This document shows positions 19,701 through 27,083 of a stretch of 50,834 nt of DNA, piece by piece (within the stretch, counting starts at the first letter, position 1; every line of letters starts with the position of its first letter). Both the position numbers and the translations under genes were made by a program. The stretch is from contig NZ_UFQQ01000031.1 in assembly GCF_900218015.1 (NCBI RefSeq), forward strand, positions 1-50,834, read 5' to 3'. The notes beneath the pieces were generated by a model that worked only from the letters and a program-made list of their open reading frames with translations, was not told the DNA's origin and did no database searches. This DNA comes from Rhodopseudomonas pentothenatexigens. GTDB lineage: Bacteria; Pseudomonadota; Alphaproteobacteria; Rhizobiales; Xanthobacteraceae.

Positions 19701-22554
19701 CGACCTGTCGGGCAGTCCGTATGAGCAAGTCAAACCGGTCGCGCTCGTCGTCGAGCGGCACACCGACTCCGGCCTCCGCGTGGGGGAACCGAAGCAGGAA
19801 GACTTTTGGGCAGGAAAGGACGAAGACAGATTCATCGGCGACTCGGCCGAGATGAAAGGCGACGGTCCGAAGTGTTTGGTGCGGGTCGCGACGCTCGTTC
19901 TCAAGCCGGGTGAAGCCGTCGAACTCGATGCCTGGTACATTCCGACCGAGGCGCTGCTGCGTGCATATTTCGACCTGCCGGAGACCCTTGCAGTGATCGC
20001 CGCCGCGTCCCGCAATGCGCCCGGCCAAGACATTCTGGCGGCGCTCAACCGGCATCTGACGAGCAAGGAGGAAAAGCCATTCGCTTTCTCGGCTGGAGAA
20101 AAAGCCAAGCTCCGCCAGCAGGCCGCGTGGGTCGGCCACTCTGGAATCACTGTTGATCCGGTGGGCGTCGCCGCGGCCGCCGAGATTTTGTACCGTTTCA
20201 TTTCGCGACGTCCGCTTCCGGAATTGTCGTGTGTTCGCACGTTGTCGCTGTTGCATGCAGTCGACCGACCGCAGCGCGCGCCGAAATTCGCTGGCGACGA
20301 CGCCGTTTCGCGGCTTCGCGCCTACCGATGCAAATCGGATACGCCGGCCCGATTGGAAAAACTGAAACAGATCGCGTCCGAAAAGAATCTTCCGCCTCCC
20401 CATGGGCAGGAAGGGGACGATGGGATCGTCTTCTCCGGCAAGGTTCGCTTCGATCGGGACGGCTGCCGACAGCTCGAACTGGTCGCGCGCTGCATTTCGA
20501 TGGAACGATCGGCGATCGACGATACGCGTCTCGGCCGGACCAACCAGCAACGCCTGACCGGCGAGTGGCCGGAACGCGTCGCGGTCGAACCATCGAAGGA
20601 CGGAGAACATCGACAGGACGGAGCCGCCAAGGAGTTCATCAGCCGCAAGGCGCGCTATCTTTTCGGGTTCGATGTCGACAGCGCGGGCAGGGTTCGGCTG
20701 CCGAAAGAGACCGTGCCGATCCTCCAGATCGAGGATTTGCAGCAGCGGGGTAAGGAGTCGTCGTATCTGGCGGGCCTCGAAACCGTCGATCTTGTCGAAG
20801 CGCAGATCGCTTCGCTGGAGTCGAACAACCGCGAAAAGATGCGAGGTGCGCTGCGGACACTGGCCGGCGATTCGATCGCTGGCCAGTTGGCGCGCAAGAT
20901 GGAAGTGCATTTGCGCGCGGCCAGTCGTTTCGACACCTACTTCCGGCAGGTCGTCCCAACCAAGGAGTCGCCGGTGCCGGAATCGGTCTTTCCGGCCGAC
21001 CCGTACGCGGTCGACAAGATCAAGGTGACGAGCATCGATCCTCGCGGCGCAATCCGGTCCGGCGATCATGCAGACACTGCCCCGAAGCCGGGCTCCGACC
21101 AACTGCAAACGATCTGGATTCCGGCAACTGTCCGTCCGACCAGGCCGAAGGTGCACGCGGCACTGCCGAGCTACACGATCGATTGCGAGACCGACGTCAG
21201 CAAGAACGTGATCGGACAGTCCGGACCGCCGAAGCCGATACGGATCTCGAGTCTCGCGCGCCGATCACAAGTGAGAATTTTCCTGGATCGCCCATGGTTC
21301 TCCTCCGGCGAGGGCGAGCGGCTCGGGCTGGTGCTGTGGCCTCCGCACCTGCTCGAAGTGTCGCAAGATCCGGAAAACCTGCAGGCCGGCAGGGTCCCTC
21401 GGCATGTGCTCTACGAAAATCGACCCGATCTATCGACGGCGATGGATTTGGCGACTTTTGTCGACGAGGATCTGGGGCCCGGCGGCGCCTTCACGACCCG
21501 CTGGGGTGCCGATCCGATCCGGGAGAGTGCCGGCCCCATCGGCCCGTTCCTGACATGGCAGTGCCTGATCGGCGACGCAAAGGGTACGGGGGCCGCGACC
21601 GATGGGGCCGCGCGTCGCGGCCCCGCATCCGGGACGCCGGAGAGTGATTTTGACAGCGATTCTCCGGTCTATGTGCCGAAAGTAGCCATCCCACTGAGGG
21701 ATCCGCGCGAGCAGAAATCCGGAGAGAGAGCCGACGCTGCCGCCATCGAACCAACCATGACGGCGGCACTGCTGACCTATGTGCCGCGCTTCGACGTCGA
21801 GACGGAGAAGTGGTTCGTTGACGTCGAGCTGAAACCGGATCGGATGGTCGAACCTTTCGTGCGTTTTGGACTCGTGCGCTTCCAACCGAATGCCGACCCT
21901 CGCGTGCAGGTCTCGGCGCCCGTCACAGTCTGGGCGCAGCTCTATCCCAGACGCGACCTGCAGGTGTGGAAGGAAGGCCGTAACCTGGAAGTGCAGGTCT
22001 CGGGGTATTCCGCGCAAAGGGCATCAGGCAGTCTCCGCGGAAACCGCACGCAGGGGCTCATGCGTATTTCAGTGCTGGAACTGTCGAAGTCGGCGTCGGG
22101 GCACGCTGTCGAGACTGTCGCTCCTATGGTCGACGGTAACGTCCGAAAGGCGGCGGTTCGTCTGGTGGAGCGCGACGCCAAGCCGGCGCCATACTTCGCT
22201 GCCGTCGGCGATGCCACTTGGCGCGCCGCCTTCGCCCTCGCCACCGGCCCCGAAGCCCCCAGCAGGCTCGCGGTCGTGGTCGAAGAACTCGATGAGTACG
22301 CCTCGACAGAGGACGAGGATGCCGCCCCGCCGCCGCCCGCGCCTGAGCAAAAGGCGAAGCCGGAGCCCCAGCGAGGGCTCGAGCCTCCGGTCGGAGTGAC
22401 GAACGGCGGGCGGGCTCCGACATCGAATGCCCAGCAGAACAGACTGGCGCTGGAGCCGATCGTGGCCGCCGGCCAGCCGGCTCCGCCCGGCGTCGTCCGC
22501 AGTGGTCCGAGGTTCCTCGCGCGCGTCGAATACGAAAACCTGTCGTCGCCGTAA
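16732..22554 (+). CDS. Giant protein of unknown function (1940 aa)
   Basis: I do not recognise this protein. It starts at ATG 16732, overlapping the stop of the upstream giant gene by 4 nt (ATGA), which suggests translational coupling; an in-frame ATG at 16720 is the alternative. No signal peptide or membrane helix is evident. A short charged coiled coil lies near residues 213-250 (ERKRLEEAAEKYAGDCRKAA). Cysteines occur in loose pairs (KCVSKCVF, GTCGPSC, RCQID), possibly structural or metal-binding. The central and C-terminal thirds are beta-rich (for example RISVLELSKSASGHAVE). The last ~85 residues are a Pro/Ala/Glu-rich, probably disordered tail. Because it is coupled to an exported partner but lacks its own leader, it may act as a cytoplasmic or piggy-backed partner; this is inference. 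Confidence 0.8.
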   Translation: MTDTVVNASTRVVAAGLVEGSERLRLTVSFMPTRAKGEDGVAGVNLESWPSGIEGLLCGPSESSALHYFVEPIPRTLPGRPAAPSRCVPVALARARPQTLNELGATIDDLWRSVCDHMANAMTDKDRFWQELGELFDESSAGADKYHRQVDGKSVPNVLPTGRADSAILHVLARARRAARTVVEGGVRTTIDTASTSKVTPWPDKFYRSAGKDAAEKERACRLSDERKRLEEAAEKYAGDCRKAAASIAASKEANLTTSGRSAATAALLSPGSVGTCGPSCEDLFDEGKYESLLARARALHQVAMLPDDTTTAPKDRPPGALAQADNEKLQDRCQIDTTTYPGHFARVLMTLVKSYPALARVFRFSVDVDIDIDPATLAQAWRDDDHGNEAAFLMLAARVPAGDDTKRVEKCVSKCVFTLAKLTRRKSDQQFLAFHPVTREEVELRLEGCTTQKIRASGSVSQIGGVVDLGQRTTKSAGPFCGDHARYEIINIDPVLATEAGLREAQKQQSVADNAARTATEVASARKAFAREIETGIVSRGMVLVDRWRSAAVIGEMTTARLFADVKTPLRLLDADDLTIGYRLDVMARSADDRANRWRSLMDREIDYRDPRPERDEKDLFGKCFDALGLKYGSDLRRDLDAAMMMPTARRRLLAGGQQMVHVEECIAGWEGDPLSLTCKREEIEVKRGTEIAITRLFDLPSTATEATRKAWPLRYGWAYRFGMRPVWVGGVAVPLERAAAVYDARGPLGDVTMPVTSGRDGAPRAGWRRFLRQEAVLPPIALLPKGIAGETTFMCRQSAVTCILRTSVIEQRRKTEQTWRVFLPPQVSLDEAMRHGVFDDIRNKEYPDGALANIDYDQPIPTQRLLKNGLRAPEGKEPPRIGFPQFGRVPVRQDGKVVFPASDQPLEQLTPSHFAIVSPAEGTGRDSSDASDVFGGEPVFRIKARSGVAERKRQQFYPDPMARQLVLAVRRAGEPVGTGYFEGAPRVIDLSGSPYEQVKPVALVVERHTDSGLRVGEPKQEDFWAGKDEDRFIGDSAEMKGDGPKCLVRVATLVLKPGEAVELDAWYIPTEALLRAYFDLPETLAVIAAASRNAPGQDILAALNRHLTSKEEKPFAFSAGEKAKLRQQAAWVGHSGITVDPVGVAAAAEILYRFISRRPLPELSCVRTLSLLHAVDRPQRAPKFAGDDAVSRLRAYRCKSDTPARLEKLKQIASEKNLPPPHGQEGDDGIVFSGKVRFDRDGCRQLELVARCISMERSAIDDTRLGRTNQQRLTGEWPERVAVEPSKDGEHRQDGAAKEFISRKARYLFGFDVDSAGRVRLPKETVPILQIEDLQQRGKESSYLAGLETVDLVEAQIASLESNNREKMRGALRTLAGDSIAGQLARKMEVHLRAASRFDTYFRQVVPTKESPVPESVFPADPYAVDKIKVTSIDPRGAIRSGDHADTAPKPGSDQLQTIWIPATVRPTRPKVHAALPSYTIDCETDVSKNVIGQSGPPKPIRISSLARRSQVRIFLDRPWFSSGEGERLGLVLWPPHLLEVSQDPENLQAGRVPRHVLYENRPDLSTAMDLATFVDEDLGPGGAFTTRWGADPIRESAGPIGPFLTWQCLIGDAKGTGAATDGAARRGPASGTPESDFDSDSPVYVPKVAIPLRDPREQKSGERADAAAIEPTMTAALLTYVPRFDVETEKWFVDVELKPDRMVEPFVRFGLVRFQPNADPRVQVSAPVTVWAQLYPRRDLQVWKEGRNLEVQVSGYSAQRASGSLRGNRTQGLMRISVLELSKSASGHAVETVAPMVDGNVRKAAVRLVERDAKPAPYFAAVGDATWRAAFALATGPEAPSRLAVVVEELDEYASTEDEDAAPPPPAPEQKAKPEPQRGLEPPVGVTNGGRAPTSNAQQNRLALEPIVAAGQPAPPGVVRSGPRFLARVEYENLSSP

Positions 22555-22594
22555 ACACCGATCAGTCCGCCTTCGGGAACGGAGAGGTCCGAAA

Positions 22595-23164
22595 ATGCGC
22601 TGTTCGTACTACGCTTTGGTGCTGTGCCTCGTGACATCGGTGGCAAGCGCCGAATCGATCAAGATCCTCCACAAGGTCGATCCCATTGCCCAGCCCTCAC
22701 CGATGTCGTGCTGGGCGGCGGCGGCGACGATGTTGAAGAACTGGCGTTCGCCGGTGCCTTCGACGATCGCGGCGCTGGTCAAGGTGGCCGGGCCGAGATT
22801 CGAGCAAATCTACGGAAGCAGTTTTCCGCCGACAAACTCTGGAATTCCTCCCGCTGACGAGGCCGAATTCTACCGGGCCATCGGCCTCGTCGTCGTTCGC
22901 GGACTCAATCCGACCATTGCCAAATGGGCCGAGCTGTTGCGCACGAAGGGGCCTCTGTCGATCACGGTCGACGCCACGCCTTCCCAGGGATTCATACACG
23001 CCCTCGTCGTCGCGGGATTGGACGGCGACGGCACGCCCGGCGCGACGATCGTCAACTACATCGACCCGGCGGACGGCAAAAAGCACGACGTGGTCTTCCG
23101 GGAGTTTCTCAAGCTTTACGAAGGCTCGGCCAATTGGCCGTTGCAGATCATGCACAACCCCTAA
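22595..23164 (+). CDS. Secreted papain-like cysteine protease (AvrRpt2/C70-like)
   Basis: A 189-residue precursor with a classical Sec signal peptide (residues 1-19, cleavage after ASA). The mature part matches the compact papain-fold layout: catalytic Cys39 in PMSCWAAAATML, His135 in GFIHALVVAGLD and Asp158 in NYIDPADGK, with Q33 as the likely oxyanion-hole residue. Cys-His and His-Asp spacings resemble the AvrRpt2 (C70) and C39-like peptidases. ATG 22595 is chosen because GGAGAGG lies seven nt upstream and the signal peptide begins there, although the frame is open further back. It lies 40 nt after the second giant gene, so probably in the same operon. Possible roles are maturation of the giant proteins or attack on an external target. 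The exact family is uncertain. Confidence 0.8.
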   Translation: MRCSYYALVLCLVTSVASAESIKILHKVDPIAQPSPMSCWAAAATMLKNWRSPVPSTIAALVKVAGPRFEQIYGSSFPPTNSGIPPADEAEFYRAIGLVVVRGLNPTIAKWAELLRTKGPLSITVDATPSQGFIHALVVAGLDGDGTPGATIVNYIDPADGKKHDVVFREFLKLYEGSANWPLQIMHNP

Positions 23165-23229
23165 ACCGAAACCGCGCGCCACGGGCGGCAATGTCGCAAC
23201 GACTGTCACGTTCATCAGAGGAGGAAGTC

Positions 23230-23499
23230 ATGTCGGTTCATCTCAGGATCACCAATGTCAAAATCGAGGGCGAGTGGATCTCCGGCGTCGTAACGGTGGA
23301 AATCACCGAGATCGGATTAAACTTGTCAACGCCATTCAGAACGAAAAAGGACGTCGAGCAGACGATCGATCTCGGCAGCGGCATCAAGCTGGTCGGGGTC
23401 TTGACGCTGGAGGCTCCCAACAACGTCTGTTTTGCCGGGGAAGTGAAGAAGCCGCCTTTCTCGTACGACTTTCCGAAACAGTGTTTTCCGATCGGCTAG
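23230..23499 (+). CDS. Small conserved-looking protein, unknown function (89 aa)
   Basis: It begins at ATG 23230 behind a strong GGAGGAAG ribosome site (23220-23227). The 89 residues suggest a small beta-sandwich (HLRITNVKIEGEWISGVVTV, LGSGIKLVGVLTLEA) with two cysteines in the C-terminal third that could form a disulphide. There is no signal peptide and no recognisable family. It follows the protease gene by 65 nt and probably belongs to the same operon; a protease inhibitor or accessory protein is possible but unsupported. Confidence 0.6.
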   Translation: MSVHLRITNVKIEGEWISGVVTVEITEIGLNLSTPFRTKKDVEQTIDLGSGIKLVGVLTLEAPNNVCFAGEVKKPPFSYDFPKQCFPIG

Positions 23500-23566
23500 C
23501 CCGATTCGGTGTTCGATATTCCGACGATGGGACGTGGTCGTCCGAGGTGTCAGAGGTGACCGTTCT

Positions 23567-23819
23567 ATGCGTCGATCATCCTATTGGTTGAGAGTAACCA
23601 TTCTGCTGGCGGCGAAATCCATCGCCGCAGGCGAGTGCCCGGCAAGCCACGATTTGGCTGGTTGATGTCGACGGAAGAGTCTCGGCCGACCCATTTGCAG
23701 CCGTCTTGAGGTGGCTCGACGAAAATCACAATGAATTCGCCCGATCCGATTTGGATATCAGGATGGTCCGTCGGCGGTACACCGATCGATCGATGTTGTC
23801 GAACCACGGCAGGAGATGA
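23567..23819 (+). pseudogene. Frameshifted small secreted protein gene
   Basis: Two overlapping frames read as one small exported protein broken by a single frameshift. Frame A begins at ATG 23567 behind AGAGGTG with a plausible signal peptide (YWLRVTILLAAKSIAAGECP) and stops at 23665. Frame B takes over near 23650 and encodes a soluble-looking domain (IWLVDVDGRVSADPFAAVLR, then WLDENHNEFARSDLDI), ending at TGA 23817-23819, just before the next gene. Frame B has no start codon of its own near its beginning. The total of 253 nt leaves one extra or missing base. It could be a recent mutation, a sequencing error or programmed frameshifting; I see no obvious slippery heptamer. Confidence 0.45.
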
Positions 23820-23821
23820 CG

Positions 23822-24343
23822 ATGTGCGGCAAATACTTCTGTTCAGTCGTGCTGCTGGTGATGCTGGTCGCTGGCAAGGCGTGGGCACAGACCGATACGT
23901 GTGCGGTGCGTTGCCCGAATTTTGCTCCCCTCTACAATAGCGACACGTTCATGTGTCAGGAGCGGGGGGTCGAACCGATCGCTTTGGAGAACATCATCAT
24001 CGGCGGGATCAACAGCATTCCGAAGGTGGTCAAGTATTTGTTCGGGTCCTTGAAACGCGAGATCGAACAGAACAAGCGACGCCAGGGGCGACCAGACTGC
24101 AACCATTCCGCGTCGTATTATCCCCAGTTCAAACCCGATCTGTTCGGGAAGGCTGTGTGTGCGTCTCAGTACAAACTCTTCAAGGAGTGGGCGGTCGACG
24201 ATAAGCCGTACAACTTCAAGCGTCGCGATATTCAGTTTACCGTCTGGTGCATCGGCACGTACGGAGTTGCCATCGGCGATGGGGATTTCCCCCTGCAGCG
24301 CTGGAAGCAGAAGCTCAATACGGTATCGTTGCCCGACGGTTGA
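23822..24343 (+). CDS. Small secreted cysteine-rich protein, unknown function
   Basis: About 173 residues from ATG 23822, chosen because AGGAG (23811-23815) sits six nt upstream; the ATG at 23816 directly abuts that site. The N-terminus is a clear signal peptide (YFCSVVLLVMLVAGKAWA, cleavage before QTD). The mature protein has about seven cysteines (TCAVRC, FMCQERG, PDCNHS, AVCAS, VWCIG), enough for several disulphides, and a helical middle (KVVKYLFGSLKREIEQNKRR). I do not recognise a family. It is the last gene of the giant-protein operon, directly after the frameshifted gene, and fits a set of small proteins working outside the cytoplasm. Confidence 0.65.
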   Translation: MCGKYFCSVVLLVMLVAGKAWAQTDTCAVRCPNFAPLYNSDTFMCQERGVEPIALENIIIGGINSIPKVVKYLFGSLKREIEQNKRRQGRPDCNHSASYYPQFKPDLFGKAVCASQYKLFKEWAVDDKPYNFKRRDIQFTVWCIGTYGVAIGDGDFPLQRWKQKLNTVSLPDG

Positions 24344-24717
24344 TTTGGTCCGGAACGGCTGAATATCCTCTAAGTGCGGGCTACGCTGTCGGGCGGAATG
24401 TGGGGCAGTCCGCTGCGAGATCCTGGTGCCGCTGTCTTCAATGGGGGGCCGGGACTGACCGCGCCAGATGTGGACAGCGCCGCAATGGAGTGGACCGGCT
24501 ACTTGTTCCGGAGCGCCGGGTCGGCGGCACCGACGGGGCATTCCACCTTCAACTGTGATGCGGTGTACGTAACTGCCGCCGACGGATAGGGACAGGTCCC
24601 TGGTGCCAAGAAACCCGATGCGTCGTCATCGTGAGTGCGCTGCCTAGACTAGAAGGCCGACACCCCTCCTTGTCGGAGCGCGACGATGGGCTTGTTTGGA
24701 GAGGGGGAGAGAGGTGC

Positions 24718-24751
24718 CTGCAACAGAAAAATTGTTGCAGCGTTGTTGCAG
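24718..24751. repeat. Iterated CTGCAAC/GTTGCAG heptamers
   Basis: CTGCAAC at 24718-24724 forms an inverted repeat with GTTGCAG at 24734-24740 across a 9-nt AT-rich spacer, and a second GTTGCAG follows at 24745-24751. Repeated short words beside an integrase remnant could be recombinase arm sites or an operator. Low confidence. Confidence 0.3.
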
Positions 24752-24855
24752 GATGAAACGCACTTTTGCTTTATGGTTGTAGAATGAGCGTTCGCTCGTA
24801 AACAGATTTTGTAAAATACAATCAACGGTTTATGGCGGAAGGGGTGAGCCTAGGG

Positions 24856-24929
24856 TGGCGCACCCGACACGCTCGAAGCGTAGCTCCCGAAGAGCCTCAG
24901 GTTACAAGATAGAATGGTAATATCGGGTA
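24856..24929 (-). pseudogene. Decayed tRNA-like sequence, possible attachment site
   Basis: The minus strand ends in TGTCGGGTGCGCCA, a perfect tRNA 3' acceptor end with an encoded CCA, preceded by a T-arm-like GCTTCGAGC. About 74 nt upstream on that strand lies ACCCGA, which pairs with the acceptor TCGGGT. The D-arm and anticodon arm are not canonical and the T-loop is too short, so this is not a working tRNA. tRNA 3' ends are common integrase target sites, and an integrase remnant lies 0.4 kb away. Confidence 0.3.
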
Positions 24930-25317
24930 TTCCGGATGAAAGTTCAACAACTTATTGGAAGGTGTCTTCCCCTCGGACATTGAAGCAAGATGCGCGTTTG
25001 TTGGATGCGATGTTGGACGGTCTGACGGCTGCTCCTTCCTTCTTGCGAGAGATCGTCTTGGCTGTCCGCTCTCCGCAGTAGCGATACATGCGGTCTCATT
25101 CGATGGGCGTTTGAACGAGACGGTCTGGAGTCTCTGCCTCTGGCGTAGATTGGTTCAGTCAGAACTTGTCAGCTTTTCGTATCCGGCGTCTTCAATGATT
25201 GCCCGCGCCGATACCTAGTCGGCGCAGTACTCAGCAGCCGCGTGCCAAATCGTTCATTCAGCGCTCCGCTTGAAGTTGATGCCCCCCTGTCAGTCTGGTG
25301 CAGAATTTCCTCGATCC

Positions 25318-25400
25318 GCCGCTGATAATCTCACGATGGACCGCTACGGCCACGTGATGAGGTCAGACAGCTCACCCAGACGACGAACGCGAGTTCTGCA
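25318..25400 (+). pseudogene. Tyrosine-recombinase (integrase) C-terminal remnant
   Basis: The plus-strand frame encodes NLTMDRYGHVMRSD, the active-site tyrosine region of phage/ICE integrases (family consensus MDxYGHL); the Tyr codon is at 25345-25347. The R-K-H-R part of the catalytic set is not visible upstream in this frame, so only the end of the gene remains. It suggests the island entered by site-specific recombination and lost its integrase. Confidence 0.55.
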
Positions 25401-25541
25401 ACATCAAACGTCCGACCCGATCCAGTACTCACATGACCCGGATCAGAATTTCGAACAGTAAGCTCTTCAGCGGTAGACGTTGATTTATCGCACGAGATGA
25501 ACGAACCTCGGTGTACAACCTGTCTGAGGGAATGCATCACG

Positions 25542-27083
25542 ATGAGGTTTCGAAGAGTTGAAAATTTTCCTGGCACCAGTGCGCACAAAGGGACTTGCTA
25601 CCTCGTAAACGACAACTGGGACGATTTTTCATTCAAAACGTCGTTCGATTCAATTCTCTTAGACGCTGCAGGTGACAGGCGAGATCTTGGAGGTGTCAAG
25701 ATTTTGAAACGCGGCATGACGGGGGGGCGCGTGCCTCTCGACGATCGCTTTTCTCAACTCGACGACGATTGGTGCTCGCTGGGGACGAGTCGCGAGTACT
25801 ATATAGCACTATCCAAACTGGATGAAGCTCTCAGAACGGAATACCTAATTGCAATCCGTGATTGTGTTGCCAATAAAGATATCTGGCACTCATTTCGAGA
25901 CGAAGAAGGCATGAAAACATCTTTGCTTCGAAGTGTTTCAATACGAGACGTCGAAACGAACTTTCCGCGGATATTGAACGGCGACACGGCCCTAACTCCC
26001 TATAATTTTGAGTTCGAATTCGAGGCTGGTGCTAACGATGCAAAAGAGACGTGTAGGTTTTCCGTTGAGCCCGGGTCTAAGCCGCCGACGAATGTGCACG
26101 TAATTATTGGGCGGAACGGTGTTGGGAAGACTCGCTTACTTGCTGGCATGGCCGACGCGCTTTCAAATAATCGTGCGGCAAGCATTGGATTGCGCGGTGA
26201 ATTCACTTTTCTTGATTCAGACGACGAGGAGAACGAATTTCTCAATCTCGTGGTCGTATCATATAGCGCGTTCGATCGATTCAATCCGCTGTTTAGGTCT
26301 AAGCGAGAGTCGAAAGAGTCTATTCCGTATTACTATGTTGGCATTAAGAAGCGGAAGGAGACGCCAGAGCTCGGAGACAGTGCTGAAGATCGGATCGAGC
26401 TTAAGACGGCCAGTGACTTTGATGATGAGTTCGGGGCATGCCTTAGAAATATAACCGGAGGCGGCTCAACTCGTGCCCAACAGAAAATGGCTCAGTGGCG
26501 ACGGGCATTGTCTGTGCTACAATCCGATCCTGGCCTCAACGAGTTTATCGAAGGTGCCTTCGGAGCATCGTTTGATGGCGCCGGTCAACTTGAAGACTTC
26601 ACCTCACTCAGTTCCGGCCATAAGATTGTTCTTCTTACAATCGCCAAGCTAGTGGACGTCGTTAGCGACAGATCATTCGTGCTCATTGACGAGCCGGAGA
26701 CGCATTTGCATCCACCTCTTCTCGGGTCGTTCATCCGGGCGATTTCTGAACTTTTAATATCTCAGAATGCCGTCGCTGTGGTCGCCACGCATTCGCCTGT
26801 CGTTCTTCAAGAAGTACCAAAGAGTTGCGTTTCAGTTATATCTCGCTCTGGCTCGCGCATTCGCGTTCGAAGGCCTAGCCAAGAGACATTCGCTGAAAAC
26901 GTTAGTGTGTTGACTCGGAAGATATTTGGATTGGAGGTTCATGAAAGCGGCTTCTATCGTCTACTGAACGATGCTTCGCAGGGAAGGGAATTTGAGGTCG
27001 TAATTTCAGAGTTTAAAGACCAGGTGGGGGCCGAGGGGCGTGCACTTGCGAGAGCCTTTACTATCAAAGAGGACGACGAATGA
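25542..27083 (+). CDS. ptuA: Septu-type anti-phage ATPase PtuA
   Basis: A 513-residue AAA/ABC-class ATPase, with the Walker A at about residues 190-197 (IGRNGVGKTRLL), an ABC-signature-like TSLSSGHKIVLL and a Walker B with D-loop (FVLIDEPETHLHP), then a switch His (VVATHSPVVLQEVP). This is the SMC/OLD-like ATPase seen in Septu, and the next gene, overlapping by 4 nt (ATGA), is an HNH nuclease, which is the diagnostic pair. In Septu the ATPase complexes with and controls the nuclease during phage infection. ATG 25542 is preferred, with GAGGGA ten nt upstream; ATG 25497 would add 15 residues. Codon use is more AT-rich than in the giant-protein operon, fitting horizontal acquisition. The ~170-residue N-terminal region before the P-loop is not assigned. 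Confidence 0.8.
   Translation: MRFRRVENFPGTSAHKGTCYLVNDNWDDFSFKTSFDSILLDAAGDRRDLGGVKILKRGMTGGRVPLDDRFSQLDDDWCSLGTSREYYIALSKLDEALRTEYLIAIRDCVANKDIWHSFRDEEGMKTSLLRSVSIRDVETNFPRILNGDTALTPYNFEFEFEAGANDAKETCRFSVEPGSKPPTNVHVIIGRNGVGKTRLLAGMADALSNNRAASIGLRGEFTFLDSDDEENEFLNLVVVSYSAFDRFNPLFRSKRESKESIPYYYVGIKKRKETPELGDSAEDRIELKTASDFDDEFGACLRNITGGGSTRAQQKMAQWRRALSVLQSDPGLNEFIEGAFGASFDGAGQLEDFTSLSSGHKIVLLTIAKLVDVVSDRSFVLIDEPETHLHPPLLGSFIRAISELLISQNAVAVVATHSPVVLQEVPKSCVSVISRSGSRIRVRRPSQETFAENVSVLTRKIFGLEVHESGFYRLLNDASQGREFEVVISEFKDQVGAEGRALARAFTIKEDDE

Larger units (their letters stand above)
24344..25541. other. 1.2-kb non-coding junction between the GC-rich cluster and the defence island
   Basis: No convincing intact gene. 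A weak 71-codon frame (24374-24589, GTG start) has high GC at third positions but no motif. GC content falls visibly after about 24750. The stretch holds a set of GTTGCAG/CTGCAAC words, a GAGCG-TT-CGCTC inverted repeat near 24787, a tRNA-like sequence at 24856-24929 and an integrase C-terminal remnant at 25318-25400. Together these suggest the scarred left edge of an integrated island. Confidence 0.55.

Noticed and set aside
17971-21156. A 1061-codon open frame on the minus strand.
   Set aside because: It lies wholly antisense to the 1940-residue gene, whose frame is longer, coupled to its upstream partner and continuous for 5.8 kb. The antisense protein is Arg/His-rich with no motif, as expected from high GC.
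8540-22554. Giant proteins as Tc/RHS toxin subunits or a type VI secretion locus.
   Set aside because: No YD/RHS repeats, no VgrG, TssB/C or ClpV-like genes, and no TcdB-type motifs are visible.
24856-24929. A functional tRNA gene.
   Set aside because: Only the acceptor end and part of the T-arm fit. The D-arm, anticodon arm and 7-nt T-loop are missing.
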